From: Flammulina velutipes
Taxonomy: Eukaryota > Basidiomycota > Agaricomycetes > Agaricales > Physalacriaceae
Length of the DNA: 64,000 nucleotides
Direction of reading: 5' to 3'
Assembly: GCA_011800155.1 (NCBI GenBank)
Contig: CM022372.1
Coordinates: 124,001-188,000, forward strand
Of the stretch, positions 32,326 to 43,815 are shown in pieces. How positions within the stretch are numbered: the stretch's first letter is position 1; each line of letters begins with the position of its first letter. The position numbers and the translations under genes are program-made. The notes beneath the pieces are model-generated. The model saw only the letters and a program-made list of their open reading frames with translations. It searched no databases and was not told the origin of the DNA.

Positions 32326-35300
32326 CACCCTATGCTATAGGGACAACGAGTTATTTAGGTGTAGTAACGGGGCATAACAACACATTGATCACTATAGCTA
32401 CTTTGGGTGGGCTGGCTGGCTGGCTGGCTGGGTAGGGGGCAATGGGGCGGACTAGGATGGGGCGGGATAGCTTCCAGATATAGATAGGAATTGATGGGGA
32501 GGAGGAGTGATTGATGAGAGAGGGTGGAGAGAGCAGGGGATGGGGAAATGTGGCCACACATAAATCCGGACCTAGGGATTGATGGGTACTGATGTCATTG
32601 ATTGACCAGGAGGATGGGGGATGGGGATAGGAATTGTGGCACCAGGAAAATCCGGACCTAGGGTTTGATGGGGGCAGGGGATGGGGGATGGGGACAGGGG
32701 AAATGTGGCCACAGGAAAATCCGGACCTAGGGATTGATGGGAACTGATGGGATTGATTGGGGAGGGGATGGGGGATGGGGGCAGGGGGATTGGGGCAGGG
32801 AACAATTGTGGCACCAGGATAAATACTAGGCTATTGCCAGGGTATGAGGAGGGTATGGGAGGGATGATTGTAGGTTGAAAAATAAAATTCTTTCTAACTA
32901 TCAGAAACATGAATGGGAGTGTGGCAGCTACTGAAACCAATAATAAAACGATGTGTGGCGCATTTTTAATCGAGGAGCACATACCTCAGATCGACCTGGG
33001 GTTGTTCTAGATGTCTTCCTATTGAAAAATGAATGTGTGCAGCACAAAGAACCATGTAAAAACACGAAGATTTGGCTGAGAAACAAGCAGAACATTATTG
33101 AAAATCCATCAAAAAGCACCAAAAAGGGAGCAGCACTTTGCCCTCGCTTGGGGGTAACCTAGAACTACTTGTAGGTCGTTCAGACACCTTTGGGGCATTG
33201 TATATGTCACTCAGTTAGGTCCTCAGGTCAACAGGACCCTTGGATGTGATCGGAATGCCAAAAACCCGGACCACATAGCTTTGGGCCACACTATCAACTT
33301 GCCATGACCTGGGAACACCTTATATTCGAAGATATATGTATATAATGCTCTAATCATGAGTTAGATGAAGTCTGGAGTGTGAAAAATGCAGTCAAAACCT
33401 GGGATATACCCTAAATAATGTCCCCCCAAGAAAGCACACATACCATCAACTTTCCCTGACCTCTGGGTCGTTCCAATGTGTTCTATTATCATTATAGATA
33501 ATGTATTGACACCCCGGAGGTGTTCCCAGTGTGGCAAAATGCGAATAGAAATGGTACAATAATTTATATCCCCTCCTTCTACACCAAGAACTACCCCAAC
33601 TATCACACATCTGGGTGGTGGACTATTGATTTTAACATCATACAATGTGTTTTTAGCCTCCCAGTATATGTCCCAGGTTGAATACCCTTCAATATAGAGC
33701 ATGGACATTTGAGAATTAGTACAAAGATCATATCCTTACCATGTACCAAAGGGGTGTATCTTCGAGGTCTACCTATGACCTGGGCCCCAAGATATCATCT
33801 ATATGATGTCAAATGACTATTAGAATAGTCCTAAAGATGTAGATATGCGAACTAGTAGGTATACTTGAGGAGAAAGGGTGAATAAGGGTTCACCTAGTAT
33901 CATGAATATTCACATTTTGACACATTGGGAACACCTCTGGGATGCCAATACATCATCTATAATGATAATAGAACACATTGGAACAACCCAGAGGTCAGGG
34001 GAAGTTGATGGTATGTGTGCTTTGGTGCATCTGGAAAAGGGTATTTTCTTTAAGTTATCTGTAGTCAACTTAAAGCTGTTAGGTTACTAAAGTTACGAAA
34101 GGCATGAAAGTTGTCTACGGGCATGGTTAAACACAACACTTATCTTAAGTTGCAGTAAGTCACTCGTAAGTTAGAGTAAGTTACTCAGAAGTTACACTCA
34201 AGTTGGGATAAGTTGAGAGCTGTGTTTAACCATGGCCTAAGATGTCTCAAAGTCAACTCAAGTCTGACCTAAAGCTGTTCAATTCTATCAATATAATAAC
34301 CTGGATTAGAAGCTAATCCAATCAGATATCACACAATTTAGATAGAAAACAATCAATTATCATTGCAGCTATCAATAAACAGATACAATATACACTATCA
34401 AATAACTAAACAATAGTTCAAAAGAAATACTAAAAGAAAGAGTAGATTAGTCAAAGATACAAGTCAAAAGAGTAAGAAACGTACCAGAACATTAAACACA
34501 GTCAAAAGAGAGTATCCTTGAACAAGAGACAGTGATTAGCAAGCATAAGAAAACAAGAAGCAAGTCCACATACTAAGAGAACATTCAAGACTTGAAGATT
34601 TAAGGAGAGAACATGGAGGAAGAAGGTCAAGAGAGGAATGATGGGATCAGAGCTCAGCTCTGGTTTAAATACCAACATGAAGTCACATGACCAGGGCAGA
34701 GGGTTTGGGTCCGGAGGTCCAGACCTAAATTGCCTGCCTATTGGACTTGATCAATTCTTGATTCTTGATTTACCACTGTTCACTCAATAACTCTCTGGGA
34801 CTTGTATGAAAGGTAGTAGACCTATATATGATTGGAAAGCGTTTAATTAGGGCTACAAGACGAGCCTATAACTGTGGGAAAATAAGGGGTGCAGCTCTGG
34901 CCATAAGCCATTCAATCAATTCTCTGTTTCTTGTGTTCAAGCAATAGCACTACTACACTTGACTGGAAGGTATAAGTGTTGTATACTGTCAGAAAGTGTT
35001 CAATTAGGGCTACAAAACACTTATATAATCATGGGAATCACAGGGACGCACCACAGGTTATAGGCAAAATACATGATTTTACTCGAATTTCTCTAGTCTC
35101 TTTTGCTTATAGAATATCTATACAATTGCTGCTAGCTAGTAGACAATGATTAGACAACTTGGGAGAACCTCAGTTGCGCTTTAGGCACCTCAAGTTGACT
35201 GCTATACTAGCTCTAACTTGAGACAACTTGGGTGTCTTATAGATAGAAGCTTTAGTGCAATTATCTTATGTCAACTGTAAAGCAACTATAGACAATGGAT

Positions 35301-35630
35301 AAGAAACATTTATCTTAAGTTAACTTTCTCCAACTTTGGTTAGCTTTCTGTGACTTGGGGCTGTCTTTAGTTGTGTGCTAGAATTCGAGTATCTTGAACC
35401 AACTTTTCTGACTAAAGACAACTTATCTGACTTAAGTTACAAGCTTTAAGTAACTGTAACTTGAGTTAACTTAAGATTATAAGGCCTTTCCAGATGCATC
35501 CCAGCCCGCCCTAGCCCGCCAGCCAGCCATTTCTACCAGCCAAAATATAGCCCTATAGCATCGGCCAGCAACTAGTTATTTGGCCCTGCCACTAAGGCCT
35601 CTTAACTAGTTATCTGTATAGCATAGGGTG
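32326..35630. mobile_element. Foldback element C, mosaic, with nested insertion
   Basis: Left end CACCCTATGCTATAGGG at 32326, right end GCATAGGGTG at 35630. The left arm is complete and the right arm starts near 33878 but stops at 34027, where a 1.47 kb element is nested. Only the last 134 bp of a right tip (35497-35630) follow. The two tips are of different subtype: the right tip matches the left tip of element E, not its own left tip. Flanks CATAAGC and GCACCTG do not match. It therefore joins two loci, the oxygenase gene on the left and the Gypsy element on the right. Confidence 0.8.
34028..35496 (+). mobile_element. CATCWGG-ended element, copy 2 (1.47 kb)
   Basis: Ends CATCTGGAAAAGG and CCTTTCCAGATG. 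It shares a long, nearly identical core with copy 1 (for example 34640-35050 against 31010-31440). Flanking dinucleotides TG and CA do not match, consistent with a rearranged right side. Non-coding, with many CTTAAGTT/AACTTAAG motifs in its outer parts. Confidence 0.8.
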
Positions 35631-35789
35631 GCACCTGAATCCATTGTCATTCACCACGATTGAGTTCTTTTCACCCTGGCTATTTCTATTACTATATCCC
35701 TTAACCTTTCCTCTACTTTCATACTTATTCTTTTTCTTCTTTACTGCTGTCATCATCCTCTTTTCCCTCGCAGTTTACATTATCTATTT

Positions 35790-36910
35790 CCCCAACCTCC
35801 AATTCCCGTACCTATTCACTTCTCCCTCCCACCTACAGCATCATCCTCCTCGGCTTCATATTCCTCCAGCCAGGCTACGATCGTTGCACGCATTGATCCC
35901 TTCCCTATCGACAACCGAAGTAGTGCCAACACTCCGCCACCTTACTCTCCACCTCCTTCTCCAACACTCGCGTCTCCAATCGGACTCTCATCTCCAGTTC
36001 TCCGACAGCAACTCATCCGCCTACTTGCACAACGCGAGGTACTCCGTCAAGTACAAGCTAGAACAAACCGACTCCCTCTAAATCCATCTTACTACTCGAG
36101 TTCGAGTACACATCATGGCTGATCTAGACTGTTACAACATCATTCACGCCTACGAATTCCGGCAACAACACGATGTGTTCATTACGCTCAACACGGAAGG
36201 TGCTAGCATCGCAAACCCGTGCTTGGACAGGTTCTGTCTAGAGACCTCATGGAGGTCCGAGTCCAGATGGGTACCCATGGGTAGATCTGTCGGCCCGGGA
36301 TCCCCGGACTCGGACCCGTTGGATCCGCGGGTCAAAGGGTCCGGGTCCGGCAAGGGTGCGGGGACAGAAATTATGGAAAATGCATGGGTACCCACCATGG
36401 GTACTCATGGATCCTTGCCTAATTAAGCCTATATAAGTGTATTTTCATGGGTACCCATGGGTCGAGTCTCAAAAAACCCGGATCCTCTGGATCCGCGGGT
36501 CAAAAGTGGAGGGTCCGGCCAAGGGTGCAGGGGCAGTGGCCGGTGACCATGGGTACCCATGCAGGGATCCGGGGGTGCACCCGCGGGTAACTCGTTGAGG
36601 TCTCTAGTTCTGTCCCAACTGTGGTCTGAGTATTCCTGCAGAACAGTCTTCCGACCGTTGCTGCCCGACCTTTGTCGTCCAACCCCCTATTCCTGCAGCT
36701 CCTATCCGTCCACCTACCCCTAAAGGGAGTCTGCTCAACAAGCCCGAGACTTTCGACGGAACCAAAAACAGGTTCAAGTCTTGGTGGCGAGAAACATGCA
36801 CCTACATCTGAGATCCCCGCAATGCACTCCTGACTGACAACGAGAGGATCAAAGTTGTCATGTCCTATATCCGCGGGACCAAGATCGAGGATTGGAAGCA
36901 GAACTATCTA
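35790..36910 (+). pseudogene. Gypsy gag fragment
   Basis: A Pro/Ser-rich N-terminal stretch (NTPPPYSPPPSPTLASP, LRQQLIRLLAQREVLRQVQ) is followed, in another frame, by MADLDCYNIIHAYEFRQQHD. Removal of MITE B1 (36239-36606) and one GTTCTGTC copy joins CLDRFC to PNCGLSIPAEQSS. The conserved capsid-like core LNKPETFDGTKNRFKSWWRE follows, then a TGA at 36809 (likely CGA to TGA), then VMSYIRGTKIEDWKQNY up to the TA-flanked element at 36911. The remainder of gag, including any zinc knuckle, is missing. Confidence 0.7.
36239..36606 (+). mobile_element. hAT MITE family B, copy 1 (368 bp)
   Basis: Ends TAGAGACCTCA and TGAGGTCTCTA with 8-bp duplication GTTCTGTC (36231-36238 and 36607-36614). The interior contains repeated GGGTACCCATGG-type and GGATCCGCGGGTC motifs and is GC-rich, unlike family A. 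Non-coding. An 8-bp TSD and TAG-type ends place it with hAT. Confidence 0.9.
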
Positions 36911-37792
36911 GAGCTTAAAAGTCCGGTCCGGTCCGGTCTTTTTATCTTCAAATTTGAGGACCGCAGACCGGCCGGTCCTCAGATTTTCTCAGATTTCAAG
37001 GACCGCAGACCAGGACCGGTCCTAAATCAGGACTGCTAGGACCGCAGTCCGGTTATAGCAGTTAGACCGGTCAGACCGTTCAACGGTCCGGACTGCAGTT
37101 AAACTGGTCAAACTGGTGCATTTTTGTCAAAAGACTTGTATCTTTGCGAGTTTTTTGATTTTATTAAGTTTATATCAACATATTATCACTAATCTTCTTA
37201 ATAAAAGGTCATTCTAATAATTAATTGCATGTTTTGAAAATAGTTGAGTGAAGCGTGGGAACACAGAACTGGACCAACATCTTCCCACGGTAGGCCGTAC
37301 TAGTATAATACTCATTCAGTAATTCAATAAGAACCAGTCTTCCATTATATATCTCATTATCTTGTCTATACCAGATGCATCTAGAACAGTATATGTATGC
37401 TAGAAAATTGTCAAATGTAAGAAATCTATTGATCAGCACATGTTACACTACTAGGTAGTAGCTTTTGATATAGTAGTGCTGCATAAACTCTTTTGTAATA
37501 TGTTCTATATGTCTATTATAGCTTTCTATTTCCATCATAATCTCACTTAGGACCCAAAGCCCCAGCTCCTAGAGCATGAGTATTGATTCTGTATCATATA
37601 CTCTTCTGAACTGGTTCAGGACCGGTCCTAGCAGTCTTTTACCGGTCCTGTAAAATTCTCTCTTTTCCCAGGACCGCAGACCGTGACTGGTTCAAACCGG
37701 TACCCGGTCCTTATACGGTCCGGTCTTTTTTGGGTCCGGTCCAGTCCAGTTCACCGGTCATTGGCGGTCCTGTGAACCGGACCTTGAAGCTC
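36911..37792 (+). mobile_element. GGTCC-rich element with TA target duplication (882 bp)
   Basis: Ends GAGCTTAAAAGTCCGGTCC and GGACCTTGAAGCTC, flanked by TA (36909-36910 and 37793-37794). Both subterminal regions are packed with ACCGGTCC, GGACCGCAGACC and related units around an AT-rich, non-coding core (about 37120-37600). A TA dinucleotide duplication suggests Tc1/mariner-type insertion, but no transposase is present. Related debris occurs at 56434-56760 and 57277-57392. Confidence 0.7.
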
Positions 37793-37794
37793 TA

Positions 37795-38995
37795 GGGACA
37801 AGACCTGAAAATCCAAATAACAATCGAGAACATGGGCAATGGCAAACAGGCCGATGCCACAGTTCTGATCGACAGTGGCGCAACCAGCTCTTGTATCAAC
37901 AAGGAATTTGTAGAGCGGAACTAACTCAAAGTCAAGAAGCTGTCACTGTTACTCCCTGTCTATAATGCCGACGGAACCCTGAACAATGGAGGAGCAATCA
38001 CGGGCTTTGTGGAAGTTTGCATGATCATCGGGGACCATGCAGAGTAGGGAACGCAACGAGTTTGAGTCACTTTTGACTCACTCGAGTACTGACTTGCCAA
38101 GAGACTTGCGAGACTTGACTTATTGTAACTCACAAGTCCCACAAGTCAAGTCACTGACAAGTCAAGTCGGGAGTCAAGGCTTCGGAGAGACGAGTACTTG
38201 CTGCAAGTACTTGTCTTGTTCGATATATGTTTTAGAGTATATATTCTATATATATTAGTATATTTTATAGTTTTATAGTGATTGAAAACGGTTGTTGTAC
38301 TCTGAGACATATCAACATAATACAATTTGGACAAGATATAGCTTGAACTCTGGTAACTTGTATGATATCATTGAACATATGCACCTAAATTAAGTTGTAT
38401 ACAGTGTTTATTTAGTATTAGATAGACTATAGAATGATTCTACTACTATAGTATCAATAAAAAAGTACTTTACAACTTATAACTTATATATAATGTCTAC
38501 TAATGTCAAGTACTCAAGTCAAACTCACAAGTACTTGCCAATACTTGAGTACAAAGAAGTACTTGTAAGTGCACTTGAGTATAACTCGAGTCATCTTATG
38601 GCAAGTCAGTAACAAGTCTGGATCATAGAAAAATGTTGACGAGTACTTGCCAGATGGGTGGCAAGTCGACTCATGGGTAACTCGTTGTGTACCCTAATGC
38701 AGAGAAGATCGAACTGGCCGTAGTCAATCTAGGGAAAACCGACATATTCCTAGGTCTGGACTGGCTACGAAATCACAACCCTAGCATCAATTGGGACGCA
38801 TCCACCCTGGTCTTCGACCGATGTCCCGATCGTTGTGGATATCTCGCACACATCGACTCTCCAGAAGCTGAAGAAGAGGAACCTGAAGAAAAGCTAGAAG
38901 AAGGAGAGCGGTTGTTTTGGATGGATTGGGACAAGTACGTCATGGCAGGAGTCAAGGTCAGGGCACAGACTACCTCAGCTGCCGATCCATATCAA
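37795..38995 (+). pseudogene. Gypsy aspartic protease region
   Basis: Encodes a retropepsin-type domain with the active-site motif ATVLIDSGATSSCINKEF, then a stop (TAA) at about 37922, then GGAITGFVEVCMIIGDHA. MITE C (38045-38696) interrupts here; across its TSD the frame continues EKIELAVVNLGKTDIFLGLD and WLRNHNPSINW, the classic end of a Gypsy protease. An acidic linker (EAEEEEPEEKLEEGE) follows. The sequence then switches at 38996 to an inverted RT block. Confidence 0.85.
38045..38696 (+). mobile_element. hAT MITE family C (652 bp)
   Basis: Ends TAGGGAACGCAACGAGTT and AACTCGTTGTGTACCCTA, flanked by the 8-bp duplication ATGCAGAG (38037-38044 and 38697-38704). Subterminal regions contain many GACTTGC, CAAGTACTTG and GAGTCAAGTC motifs, probably transposase-binding repeats. 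Non-coding. It interrupts the protease of the Gypsy element. Confidence 0.9.
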
Positions 38996-39427
38996 ACTAA
39001 GGGTTCGAAGAGACCTCGGTTCGTTCTGAACGCTGCCTTCCATTCGTCCCCTTCTTTGATGGGAATATTGTTGTATCCTCAGCGAACATCCATCTTGATG
39101 AAGTGCTTTGCATCCTTGATCTTGTCGATAAGTTCTTGGATAAGTGGAAGTGGATATCTGTTTTTAACGGTCATCTCGTTGAGTTTTCGATAATCCTGTA
39201 CCGGACGTAGGCTGCCATCTTTCTTTTTGACGAAGAAGAATGTGTGTAGGTTCTCTTCTAGGAACTCGTCCAAGGCTCACTGTTCAACTGGACTCAACGG
39301 GTAAACCTTGCAGTCCACAGCTTTCGCTCCTGGAGTCAGTTCGATTGCGTGGTCCCATGGACGTCGGTCCGGTAGTCGATTGAAGTTGGTTTTGCTGAAC
39401 ATGTCCGAAAACTCGGCCAGATATGGA
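38996..39427 (-). pseudogene. Gypsy RT N-terminal part, inverted
   Basis: On the minus strand this reads AEFSDMFSKTNFNRLPDRRP, then WDHAIELTPGAKAVDCKVYP, a stop, [46 protein letters not shown], and GDEWKAAFRTNRGLFEP. This is the fingers and palm start of a Ty3/Gypsy reverse transcriptase. The missing continuation [16 protein letters not shown] lies at 41020 on the opposite strand, so the block has been flipped. Its inner end carries ACTAAGGG (38996-39003), the reverse complement of CCCTTAGT found beside MITE copy 4 at 41017. Confidence 0.88.
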
Positions 39428-40553
39428 CACCCAGAGAAGTACGCACAACTAGATACCGTACTGTTATGCGAGGGGGTACTATTTAGTTAATTACCTCTAA
39501 TCAAAGGGTGTCATCGGCGAGTACAACAACTAGTTGTCAGCACGCTCCGGGGCGGCTGGGCCAGATAGCACTGGCTGGCCCATATAGGAATGGGGGATTG
39601 ATGGGATTGATGGCCAGATGATGGGGGAGCAGGTAATGGGGGGAAATGTGGCACCAGGAAAATCCGGACCTAGGGATTGATCAGAATTGATGGGGATCAT
39701 TGACAGGGGATAGGGATGGAGATAGGAAATGTAGCACCAGGAAAATCCAGACCTAGGGATTGATGGGCAGATAGGATGGGGGATGGGGGATTGATAGCAG
39801 AGTACAATTGTGGCACCAGAATAAATACTGGGCTATTGCCAGAGTATGAGGAGGGTATGGGAGGGGTGTTTGTAGGTTGAAAAATAGAATTCTTTCTAAC
39901 TATCAGAAACATGAATGGAGGTGTGGCAGCTACTGAAAGCACCAATAAAACGATGTGTGGCGCATTTTTAATCGAGGAGCACATACCTCAGATAGACCTG
40001 GGGCTGTGCTAGATGTCTTCCTATTGAAAAATGGATGTGTGCAGCACAAAGAACCATGTAAAAACACGAAGATTTGGCTGAGAAACAAGCAGAACATTAT
40101 TGAAAATCCATCAAAAAGCACCAAAAAGGGAGCAGCACTTTGCCCTTGCTTGAGTGTGACCTGAAACCACTTGTAAGTCGTCCAGACACCTTTGGGGCAT
40201 TGTATATGTCACTCAGTTAGGTCCCCAGGTCAACAGAACTCTTGGATATCATCAAAATGCTAAAAACCCGGACCACATAGGTTTGGGTCACACTATCAAC
40301 TTGCCATGACCCGGGGACACCTCATATTCGAAGATATATGTATATAATGCTCTAATCATGAGTTAGATGAAGTCTGGAGTGTGAAAAATGCAGTCAAAAC
40401 CTTGGATATACCCCAAATAATGTCTCCCAGGAAAGCACATTTTCCATCAACCTCCCCTAACCTCTGGGTCGTTCTAATGTGTTCTATTATCATTATAGAT
40501 GATGTATTAGCATCCCAGAGGTGTCCCCAGTATGTCAAAATGCGAATATAAAT
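39428..40553. mobile_element. Foldback element D, one arm only
   Basis: Begins CACCCAGAGAAGTACG at 39428 and runs through the usual arm: G-rich tandem units at about 39590-39830, then the inner arm. It breaks off at 40553 where a truncated MITE A starts. No right arm or TSD is present. The tip subtype resembles A and the right tip of E. Confidence 0.82.
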
Positions 40554-41019
40554 GAATTTAATATGACTGTCAATGACTGGTCTTAACTGGTTATAACCAA
40601 TACCCTTGATATTCTCAATATATGAAGAGAAAAAGAGCTATAACACAAAGATTTCTTACATATATAGTATATATATCATTATTAAAGTCTGATATACTAG
40701 TATTATGAAGAGAAAGACCAGAAAACATAGACTTGAATATGAAAAAGATAAATCAATAGATTCATTGACCTTGGTTTACCTCTAGATTATAGGATTGATA
40801 GCAAATTAGCCAGTCATAACCTGTTAATAACTGGTTATAACTGCATTAAGTTTTAACTGGTTATAGCCAGTTATAACTGAGTCTTGAGTGACTGGTTACA
40901 CTTATTGACTGGTCATGGTTAATGGTTAATCAACTTTCATGATATTGAATGACTGGTTAAGGTCAGGTTAATCCAAAAAGTGGGTCATTAACCTGACTTA
41001 ACCTGACCTTTAAACCCTA
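40554..41019 (+). mobile_element. hAT MITE family A, copy 4, left end deleted
   Basis: About 466 bp matching the right three-quarters of the 602-bp family and ending ACCTTTAAACCCTA at 41019. The left 136 bp are missing, replaced by foldback D. The right flank is CCCTTAGT, whose reverse complement sits at the far end of the inverted RT block. Confidence 0.88.
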
Positions 41020-43309
41020 CCCTTAGTCATGTTCTTTGGTTTGACGAACTCTCCGGCGACTTTCCAAGTGTTCATGAACACGATCTTGAAGGAACTCATC
41101 AATGAGGGACACGTCATAGTCTATCTCGATGATATTCTCATCTTCACAGACGATCTGGAGTCACACCGACAGATAACTCGACGAGTTCTGGAGATTCTAT
41201 GAAAAAACAAGTTGTTCCTGAAACCCGAGAAGTGTTCTTTTGAAGAAAGCCATGTTGACTATCTAGGAGTCATTGTAGAAGGAGGGGAGATCCGAATGGA
41301 TCCCACGAAGGTTTCTGCCGTAAAGGATTGGAAGGAGCCGATCAAGAAACGAGGAGTCCAACAATTCCTTGGCTTCTGCAACTTCTTCCGACGATTTATT
41401 CGAGGCTTCAGCGGTGTCGCACGACCCCTGACTCAGTTAACCGGAAAAGCTGAATGGACTTGGGGACCCGCACAATATGGAGCATTCGAAGAACTCAAAT
41501 AACGAGTCCTGGAAGACGTAACACTCCTTATTCCCTCAGAGAACGGCACCTACCGAGTCGAAGCGGACTCCTCGGACTACGTGAATGGGGCAGTATTATC
41601 CCAACAGGTCGACGGAAAATGGAGACCAGTTGCATTCCGATCACGAGCACTCAATGATGTGAAGCACAACTACGAAATCTACGACAAAGAAATGATGGCA
41701 ATCATGGACTCTTTGACAGAATGGTGTCAATACCTTATGGGTATGAAGGAAACAGTAGACGTCTGGACGGATCACCAAAACCTGCAATATTTTAAGAAGC
41801 CACAGAAGCTTAATCATTGACAAGCTCGTTGGGTACAGGAACTCGCAGAGTATGATGTAAAGCTGATACACAAGGCTGGATCCACCATGGGCAAGGCCGA
41901 CGCCCTGTCAAGGATGACAGGTCTTAAGAAGAAGGAAAACGAAGACATCGTTTTGCTCAAACCGGAACTTTTCATTTTGAAAATAGACTTCTACACCACG
42001 ACACAGCAGTCACAGCACATCCAGGAAGATATAGGACACACAAGAAGATCACCAGGACTTATTGGTGGCCGGGAATCAGCCAAGATGTACAGATCTACGT
42101 GGACGGATGCGAGACATGCCAAGCCACGAAGGCACATCACAACAAACCTGCCGCTCCACTACATCCGAACCAAGTACTGAACGGATCATGGGAAGTGGTC
42201 GGAACAGACCTCATTGGAGAACTGCCAGAGTCAGGAGGGTATAACGCGATCAGCGTGTTCATCGACCACTTCACCAAACGACTACGCATATTCCCAACAC
42301 ACACAACCCTGACTTCGGAAGGACAAGCAGTACTGGTTCGAGATCACATCTTCCCGATTCATGTACTACCTCACGTCTTCTATCATGATCGAGGTCCCCA
42401 GTATCACTCCAAGTTATGAAGGAACTCTATCGACTACTTGGGATCAAAGGCAACTTCACCACGGCGTACCATCCTCAAACGAATGGACAGTCAGAACACA
42501 TCAACCAGAAGATCGAACATTATCTCCGAGTGTTCGTCAACTATCACCAGAACGACTGGCACGAGTGGATTCCCACAGCAGAGTTTGTCTATAACGACAG
42601 AGTCCATTCAGCCACGAAGGTTACCCCGTTCTTCGCTGACATGGGACGCCATCCGTACAAAGGAACCGCTCCCGCTATGCCCTCAAACAACGAGACGGCA
42701 CAGGATTTTGCCAACCAGATGGTCAAGATTCGAGACGAAGTTAGCTCTGCACTCTCACGGTCAAAAGAGGACATGAAAAAGTTCTACGACAGGAAGAGAG
42801 GAGAGTCGAAGGAGTACAAGGCCGGTGACAAAGTCTGGCTGGAAGGTACCAACATTTCGATGCAATGACCCATGAAGAAGTTAGACGACAAGAGGTTCGG
42901 ACCATTCAAGGTCTTGGAAAAGATCGGAGCAAGCTCTTACAAACTTTCACTTCCCCGAACCTGGAACAAGGTACACCCGGTGTTCAACGAGGTTCTATTA
43001 TCCCCCTATCATGAACCACAATTCCCCTCCCAACCTCGTAACACGCGTCCATTTCCAGCCGCTGACGGAGACGAACCAGAATGGGAAGTTGATCAGATTT
43101 TAGATTACCGCCGGTATTGTGGAAAGATTCGATACAAGGTCAGCTGGAAAGAATACGGACCACACGAACGCACATGGGAACCAATCGAGAACCTCACCAA
43201 CTCTCAGGAGGCAATCAAAGAATTCCACCAAAAACATCCCAGCAAACCCAGAATAATCCTCCAACGACTACAATTCCCCCGATCCCTATTCCCTGACCAC
43301 ATTTTTTGA
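41020..43309 (+). pseudogene. Gypsy RT core, RNase H, integrase and chromodomain
   Basis: Begins at [18 protein letters not shown] and has the RT active site [11 protein letters not shown]. RNase H follows (YRVEADSSDYVNGAVLSQQ, EIYDKEMMAIMDSL, VWTDHQNLQYF), then a zinc-binding remnant (CETCQATKAHH) and integrase core residues in VVGTDLIGELP, FYHDRGPQY and NGQSEHINQ. A C-terminal chromodomain (EVDQILDYRRYCGKIRYKVS, then WKEYGPHERTWEPIENL) marks a chromovirus that targets heterochromatin. Stops at 41200, 41500, 41818, 42417 and 42866 and a frameshift near 42030-42100 inactivate it. Four of the five stops are TGA where Arg is expected. Confidence 0.92.
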
Positions 43310-43412
43310 CCATTCCCACTACCTCTCACCGAACCTGTCAATAAGGAACTTCCAACCCCGTTACTGGCCCATAGGCTTGCGCAGATGGAACTTGCACTCT
43401 AACGGGGGGTGA

Positions 43413-43815
43413 TGTTATGACATGGTCAATCACATGACCTGTTTACTTCATTTCCTATGTGTCATTGATCGCCAAGACCACACGTTGCTCACGCATGTCA
43501 TACACGGGGACATGCTGTTCGCATATGTTCCACACGAGTACGCTGCGTACAACTGTGCATACTGCGCCGTAGTCATCTGTAGTCATTCACAGTCATCCTG
43601 ACTCACACCACAGTAAGGACATGTCACAGACACGACAGCACATTCTATTTATAGATCATGGCCTTTAGTATATATTCAGGCAGTTAGCGTAGCTTGTAGC
43701 CTTAGCTTCAACCTCGTTTATTCTCCCAGCTCAAACCTCGCTCGAACTCTAAGACTTGCCTGATTCTGTTGAGGCGCCTAGCAACCCGGTATAGTTTTTG
43801 GATTGGTCGCTAACA
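43413..43815 (+). repeat. 3' LTR of the Gypsy element
   Basis: A 403-bp segment starting TGTTATGACATGG and ending GGTCGCTAACA, with TGTTA/TAACA inverted tips, directly after a polypurine tract. It contains a TATTTATAG-like promoter region near 43648. No 5' LTR partner is in the window. KDZ-coding sequence resumes immediately after it. Confidence 0.85.

Larger units (their letters stand above)
35631..43815 (+). mobile_element. Ty3/Gypsy chromovirus, 5' LTR missing, multiply interrupted
   Basis: Order of domains along the plus strand: gag (to 36910), aspartic protease (37795-38995), RT N-terminus (inverted, 38996-39427), RT core, RNase H, integrase and chromodomain (41020-43309), polypurine tract AACGGGGGGTGA (43403-43414 region), 3' LTR (43413-43815). 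The 5' LTR is absent because foldback C abuts the gag region. Four other elements are nested inside. Premature stops are mostly CGA to TGA. The copy cannot be autonomous. Confidence 0.9.

Noticed and set aside
34028..35496. Solo LTR of a retrotransposon
   Set aside because: The ends are inverted CATCTGG/CCAGATG, not TG...CA, and related copies have 2-bp rather than 4-6-bp duplications.
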